Source: Echinostoma caproni
Lineage: Eukaryota > Platyhelminthes > Trematoda > Plagiorchiida > Echinostomatidae
NCBI GenBank assembly: GCA_900618425.1
Contig: UZAN01039925.1
Coordinates: 14,866-78,865 of the forward strand
Direction of reading: 5' to 3'
DNA length: 64,000 nt
The notes under the pieces: model-generated
Seen by the model: the letters and a program-made list of their open reading frames with translations, nothing else
The model's database searches: none
What the model was told of the DNA's origin: nothing
Translations under genes and position numbers: made by a program
Shown here: piece after piece, positions 59,201 through 64,000 of the stretch
How the letters are laid out: each line of letters starts with the position of its first letter
How positions within the stretch are numbered: position 1 is the first letter of the stretch

Positions 59201-59580
59201 ACTTGGAATATAAAATGTTCCTATGCTTTCTTTGAACATGTACCTGATGACAGTTGGCATCTATGGTTTTTCAAACTGAGCTTCGGTGCTTGCAAACGTT
59301 GCACATATCTCACTGCAAAACAATACAATATGACAGATTGGTTCCATCTGTCGAAACGTTACTTGCAAATAGTTAAAGCAAGTAGCGTAAAACGATCGAA
59401 TCCTGTGAGCAGAACCAACCCAAGTTGATCATCCAGAGTTGACTTAGGTTTTATTTCCTACACTGACATGAGGTGTCGCTTGAATACTTGGTATTGAATA
59501 TTTCTATGTACCGGTGAAAAACCAGCCATGTTTAAGTTATTGACGTAATGTCATGCGTACTTGTTTCCCCCAAAATTCAG
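56249..59580. other. No supported gene
   Basis: Contains a GTTT microsatellite (57411-57437). Frames at 56387-56581, 56708-56902 and 58360-58548 are unrecognised. An ambiguous base is at 58711. Confidence 0.35.
57411..57437. repeat. GTTT microsatellite
   Basis: About six tandem GTTT units. Confidence 0.85.
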
Positions 59581-59590
59581 TGGTACTTAC

Positions 59591-59760
59591 TGTCGGTAAA
59601 GCATCGAGTACGTCTTGATCTGTAGTGCACCCAGCTAAGTTGACTTTGTCGAGATAAACTTTAAATGGCGTAATTTACTGAATACCTCTCGGTGCAAACT
59701 CAGGTAATCCATGAACTACATACACATTTCCAGTCTGACAGCCACGCTTCTCAATCAAGG
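59591..59760 (-). pseudogene. Coding-like segment with an in-frame stop
   Basis: The reverse strand reads EKRGCQTGNVYVVHGLPEFA, PRGIQ, a TAA stop (59675-59677), then ITPFKVYLDKVNLAGCTTDQ and DVLDALPT up to a perfect donor (CGACA then GTAAGT). The peptide looks protein-like on both sides of the stop. Upstream, MTEAMIVYKVILD seems to continue it with one extra base. A decayed exon or a sequencing error are both possible. Family not recognised. Confidence 0.35.
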
Positions 59761-59929
59761 ATAACTTTATAGACAATCATAGCTTCAGTCATTTGCCACA
59801 GCTCAGTAGTAAGTTGAGGTAGCTCTTAGCCTATCAAACATTTACAGTACATACTACTCAAGTGGCCTATCCTGGGCCCAAACCAGGGTGAACAGTTAGG
59901 GAACGTTCGATCGATCGAATGAAACTTAC

Positions 59930-60132
59930 AATGAACCCAGATATTTCTTCTGAACAGTTCTTGTGTAATTGAAAGTTTGAGACTAATGGTATCAGACGCA
60001 ACAACGCTCATCAAATTCGGTTTATCGGTTTTCTGAGCAATACAATCAATAACCACGACGTTTTGCTCATAGCAGACATGAAATGAAATCATAGACTCTC
60101 CTCCCGTTTTCCGTGTTTCTTCACTACGGCTA
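59930..60132 (-). CDS. Possible internal exon, unrecognised
   Basis: Acceptor TTTTTGTTCCAG; donor TTCATT followed by GTAAGT. One base, 67 codons and one base over. It includes RSEETRKTGGESMISFHVCY, EQNVVVIDCIAQKTDKPNLM and LSITQELFRRNIWVH. The frame is open throughout and the splice sites are good. It lies upstream (minus strand) of the coding-like segment at 59591-59760, but the phases of the two do not match directly. Confidence 0.45.
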
Positions 60133-60669
60133 CTGGAACAAAAATGGAACTTTGCGTCGTAAACGTATTCTCTTTTTACTAAAATAACGTGGTACTGGAA
60201 TTAAATTTGCCAGAATTTCCATACCTTCGAAAACCTTTGATAAAACAGCCCACATTTACGAAACAGGATTTAAACTAGATGATGGTTAATCACAAAGAAA
60301 TATTTTCCCATAAATTTCGAAATGTTCTCTCTCCATTTGCAACCTGGAATTCAATCAACTGTTAAACTGTATTTGCATGGAATCGTCCTAAGAGTTACAC
60401 TTTGCTGTAGACCAGAAAGTCCACTTCTTTCATTTTCTTTACTATTATCATAATCAGAAGGAAACTATCGCTATCAGAATCCTTCTCTGCCTAAACACTT
60501 CTCAAGTACCCAAATGCTTTCTATCCAAATTAATTCGTTCATTTTTCTGGGGGGTTAAATTGCTATCACAGTCATCAAAATAGTCCCCGAATAAAAGATA
60601 TTTTCTATGCGCCCAGTTGAGCATGGACCGATTCCAGTTGGCTTTCACCGTGAGTTCCTCACACAAGGT

Positions 60670-60845
60670 GTTGACTCTAGACGGTGTAGCTCAGGAGCAA
60701 GGGTTTGAAGTCCCGACTCGAAGGTTTGGGGTTCAAGTTCTGACAGCAACATAAAATCGACGCACGGCTGACGAGTCCCAAACAGGACGAAACAGATATC
60801 CCATTGCTCTTTGCTGTTTATCACAAACATTTAGATAGCTTGCAC
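60670..60845 (+). repeat. SINE family C, copy
   Basis: GACGGTGTAGCTCAGGAGCA, GGGTTCAAGTTCTGACAGCA (box-B-like), GCACGGCTGACGAGTCCCAA, ACAGGACGAAACAGATATCC and TATCACAAACATTTAG. The order is the same as at 33230. Confidence 0.65.
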
Positions 60846-60849
60846 TATC

Positions 60850-62385
60850 TACACTTGCACCATCTGTCAGTATATCGTCGATGATGAAAAAACACAGAGA
60901 TTGGTATTCCAATTGCAACTTTGAAGTAACTATCATTGCGATTTACATATAATATCCGATTTTATTCTAATGACACAATCTAGAGACAGACAGACGGACG
61001 GTGTAGCCATGGGTTCGCACTTGGCCCACTTTGTGGATGTGTTCTCAACCAAACTAGAAAACAACGAACTGCGGGATATCATTCCTCCCATTATACTACC
61101 GCAAAGTCGACGATAGTTGAATCCTTTTTCGATCAGAGTATTTTACGGAGCTCATCCATCAATCAGCTTTACAACTGAAAAAGAGGATCATGACGCGTTT
61201 CTTTTCCGCGATTTTAACCTGAAGAAAGGACCCAAATGGAACGTGTAAGCGTTTAATTTTTTCGCAAGTTAACATGGAACGGTCAAAAAAATCATTTCCA
61301 AAGTTTCGTCTCAATCAAATGATCAGTAAAAGCCGAAGATAAATCGCACGAGTAATCAATATCATCAGTTTCAGAGAATAGATTTGCGTACAAACAGCTG
61401 ATTGGTTTACATTCATAACTTTATTAGTTTATGATGAAGTCACGAAAACCTTTTCAAACAAATGGGGACTTCAGCCTACGACAATTGTTTTTTCTATAGA
61501 CTCATCGATGCAAAAGATCATACCTTTTTCATGTTTCACAACAGATTTTTGTTCTAGTCGATTGAAATAACCAAGAAATTTCGTTACTTTGCGTAATGAA
61601 GATTTTGTAAACGAAAAAAAAAAACACTGGTAACATGAATTCTAGGCTGTTGCATTGAAATTAACGACACACAAATCCGAATAAAATCTGATGAAAGGCA
61701 AAGATTTTTGATATCATACAGCAAATCACAAAGGCATGTAAACATATTATGTTGAACAAGTGAAGTTGACATTTTGAGTCATCACTTGTCAGAGCTATTC
61801 AGGGGAAATGGTCAAAGAGGGGGAGAGAGAGAGAGGGACAACCTCAACGGGGGAAAAAATCAGTTTTTAGTAGGGGCATTGACAATTCAGAGATCAGCCG
61901 GAAACGGTTATTGATTACAAGTTACGCATGAGTGTAGCCGGAATCAAAAGTGTCAATTTGAGGTCTGTGTAAGAGGAGTGTGAAGAAGAGAAAAAATCGA
62001 TAAGAAGGAAGCTGCTATAGAAAGAATGAGAAAATACCGTGGACTGTTGAACAATTTCAACAGAAATTTGAGTGTGCACCATCTGGACAAATCATGATGG
62101 TTTTTCAAGCTAACATGACTGACAGGAGAGCAAACTTCACAGAATACGCTGGGATTCGATCTTGGCAATGATTCAATAAAATGAATGGGTAAATTGAACC
62201 ATGAGACTATGAGATGCCAACAAAAAGGAGAGAAATTCCCACCGGCTGGGATGTAGGTTGTACGATTTATGGAGCAACGTAAGTTGTACCATCCATCCAA
62301 ATGCAAGACAGAATCTCAGTTTTGTTTTTTTCTGACCCGGTACCCTTTGTTTATCTCGCGATTTTTCAAATAGCTAATTGGCAGA
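60850..62385. other. No supported gene
   Basis: A GA run lies at 61819-61838. A 117-codon minus-strand ATG frame (61953-62306) lies in a purine-rich stretch and shows no motif. Confidence 0.35.
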
Positions 62386-62387
62386 TT

Positions 62388-62595
62388 TGAAGTTTGTATG
62401 TCGATTGTGAAAAGTTCAGTAGCCTCGGTGGGATTCGAACCCACGCATGGATGCCGCCTACGCTTTGTACACGCATGCTCTACCAGCTGAGCTACGAGGC
62501 CACACCGATAGCACTGATCTTTTCACATTCGAATTCATCCATTCAACTTACAGAGGCATGTGGCATCCACCAGTTAGCATGTAAGCTGACTGCCC
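62388..62595 (-). repeat. SINE family A, copy 6: near-intact tRNA cloverleaf in an inverted repeat
   Basis: On the reverse strand, 62501 to 62421 folds as a tRNA. The acceptor is GGCCTCG/CGAGGCT (one G-U), the D stem GCTC/GAGC and the anticodon stem TGCGT/GCGTA (two wobbles). The loop is GTACAAA (anticodon position ACA) and the T arm GTGGG-TTCGAAT-CCCAC. There is a 14-base variable region. On the plus strand it is enclosed by the reverse complement of ACTGAACTTTTCACAATCGA (62401-62420) and by ACTGATCTTTTCACATTCGA (62513-62532), 18 of 20 matching. Boxes A and B are intact, so RNA polymerase III transcription is plausible. Called a SINE because five related copies share the flanks. Confidence 0.75.
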
Positions 62596-62599
62596 CGAC

Positions 62600-63377
62600 A
62601 GGTTTTCCTACGATTGAATCAGACAGGTGGTGGCGTCTGATCGCTGCTTGCAAGAACAGACGCAAACATTTTGCAAAAAATATCGTAAGAGTTGAGTCGT
62701 CCTTATAGAGGTTAACGGTTGAAGATAAGGCTATCCAGCGCTCAGTCTGGACAGGACAAACGCGAAGGAAGATTGTACAGCTAGTTTTGTGCGGACTCAG
62801 GTGGACGGTCTTGTAACACAAATATTGGGGCCGAAGATGCCTATGTCTGAAACGTGTGGTTACGCACACACGAACGGCTAGTTTCAAACTTCACATAGAT
62901 AGCGACAACCAGGACGTTCTGAGATAAATCACAGAGGACTAAAATGGGTTGAGGTACATCTCCACCTGCAGACGAAAGCGAAAGGTTAGGTGAATAATAT
63001 AAATTGGGTCCCGTATTAAGTTCAGTCTCTATAGGTACTTTTGGGTGATATGTTTCTTTCTAGTAATCTAATCTCCAGTTTCGGTAGAATTCTGGTCGAA
63101 TTGACGTTTTACTTATTAATTGTTTACTTTCACCTTTAAAACAACTTGACGAACATTCATTTATAAGAAAATTACTTCAAATTGTTATGCTTATATTTAT
63201 TTGCTATTACGTACGAATATATCTGTTATAGCAAACTATGGGAGGAGTTGAAATTGTTTTAGTACTTCTTTAAATCTGATTACTTGTTTAAATGTCCAGG
63301 GTTGAATAGCCTTATGGATGCGCACAATTATAATTCGAATGTTAATTACATTATGTATCTGTCTGTATCTGTTGCAG
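62600..63377. other. No supported gene
   Basis: The overlapping minus frame at 62543-62887 reads partly through SINE family A flank. Nothing recognised. Confidence 0.35.
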
Positions 63378-63498
63378 TTTGTTGAAATCTCACTGGTGAT
63401 TCAAATGTACCCCTCCACATCCACTGAAATTCTTTGCAATAGCACGCGGGATCCTCCAAATGTGTTCCGCGAGCAACCAGTGACACAAATTATAACTT
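63378..63498 (+). CDS. Possible exon near right edge
   Basis: Acceptor TGTCTGTATCTGTTGCAG; donor AACTT followed by GTGAGC. The open frame gives FVEISLVIQMYPSTSTEILC, then NSTRDPPNVFREQPV. An upstream ATG (63318) in the same frame makes a hydrophobic, signal-like start (MRTIIIRMLITLCICLYLLQ), so it may instead be a first exon without the intron. Unrecognised. Confidence 0.3.
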
Positions 63499-63750
63499 GT
63501 GAGCAATACGCAAATTTCCCCAATTGAACCATGTAACAAAGCCAAGAGCCTGTTACAATCAAATATCTAGTATTTGTACAAGATTTCAAACAAAACGACA
63601 GAGTTGCGAAAAAGCTCCTCGTTTGTGATTAATCAGTCGACTGAAGTCTGGCGAGGCCCGGGGATTGTCCGTTCTCACATTCATAGATTTACTGTGTTGA
63701 TTTCACCCAATCAGATCAAAACAGTTACACTATGCTTGCTAACATTTCAG

Positions 63751-63807
63751 CCTGCGCTTAGTTTGCTCTGGGCATCGCGGGATTCACTGAGCATTCTGGC
63801 AAGGCAA
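63751..63807 (+). CDS. Possible small exon near right edge
   Basis: Acceptor GCTTGCTAACATTTCAG and donor GGCAA followed by GTAAGT. Only one frame is open: PALSLLWASRDSLSILARQ, 19 codons, phase 0 in and out. Any gene would continue beyond the window. The exon at 63378-63498 does not match it in phase directly. Confidence 0.35.
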
Positions 63808-64000
63808 GTAAGTGGGGAAATGAAAGGTCGGGGCAACAAGTGCCGTACTCGGGGGTTTCACTGAGGTCAAANGGTCAAAAATGCCGCATACATCAATCGA
63901 GCATGATCGAGGAGTACCTTAAATGATTTTTTTGTCACAGCATCATACGATGGGCGCAGGGAATGACTCAGGGGGTGATCGTGCACGGTCCATTTTTGTC

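Noticed and set aside
61953..62306. Minus-strand 117-residue ATG frame
   Set aside because: It lies in a purine-rich stretch next to a GA repeat, with no motif, splice sites or signal. It is possible but not supportable.
62421..62501. Functional tRNA gene (anticodon position ACA)
   Set aside because: The cloverleaf is nearly intact, but five related copies share its flanks and tail, the variable region is odd, and two anticodon-stem pairs are wobbles. A SINE head explains it better.
1..64000. CRISPR array, rRNA or prokaryotic operon
   Set aside because: No regularly spaced direct repeats, no rRNA core sequences and no tightly packed genes were seen.

Overview
This looks like a gene-poor piece of a flatworm nuclear genome, most likely a digenean trematode. 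The basis is indirect: long introns, about 40% GC, many simple repeats, three decayed CR1-like LINE copies, three Penelope-like fragments with GIY-YIG endonuclease remains, and several families of tRNA-derived short repeats. There are three long assembly gaps (13085-13905, 40898-41379, 55718-56248) and a few single N positions. No rRNA, CRISPR array, operon or bacterial-type gene was seen.

The best result is one apparently complete minus-strand gene between 31536 and 17139. I assembled it by eye from 13 exons, each bounded by AG and GT, and all 12 reading-frame junctions agree. It runs from a signal-peptide exon to a stop codon followed 20 bases later by AATAAA. It predicts a secreted, cysteine-rich protein of 591 residues that resembles, from memory, uncharacterised invertebrate ectodomain families (DUF7042-7045 type). 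Its introns carry a decayed CR1 copy, two SINE pieces and microsatellites. A further minus-strand exon at 6798-7065 is phase-compatible as an alternative 3' exon.

Other gene evidence is weaker: a plus-strand exon pair at 42109-42322 and 43259-43440, a plus-strand exon at 46641-46819, two plus-strand exons near the right edge (63378-63498, 63751-63807), a minus-strand exon at 59930-60132, and a signal-peptide-like first exon at 37710-37778.

Layout: 1-328 is the 3' end of a Penelope-like element. 5530-8415 holds SINE pieces. 11030-14260 is a CR1-like LINE with ORF1, endonuclease and reverse transcriptase remains, split by a gap. 17.1-31.5 kb is the 13-exon gene. 31.0-33.4 kb is dense in SINEs and TG/CA repeats. 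40.0-41.8 kb has Penelope and CR1 remains. 44.1-44.9 kb is a third Penelope fragment. 47.2 kb is a mariner/Tc1 transposase remnant. 47.9-62.6 kb has scattered SINEs.

The most unusual pattern is SINE family A. Its best copy (62401-62532) has a nearly intact tRNA cloverleaf enclosed in an 18/20 inverted repeat. Families B and C have different heads but share an identical 20-base body segment.
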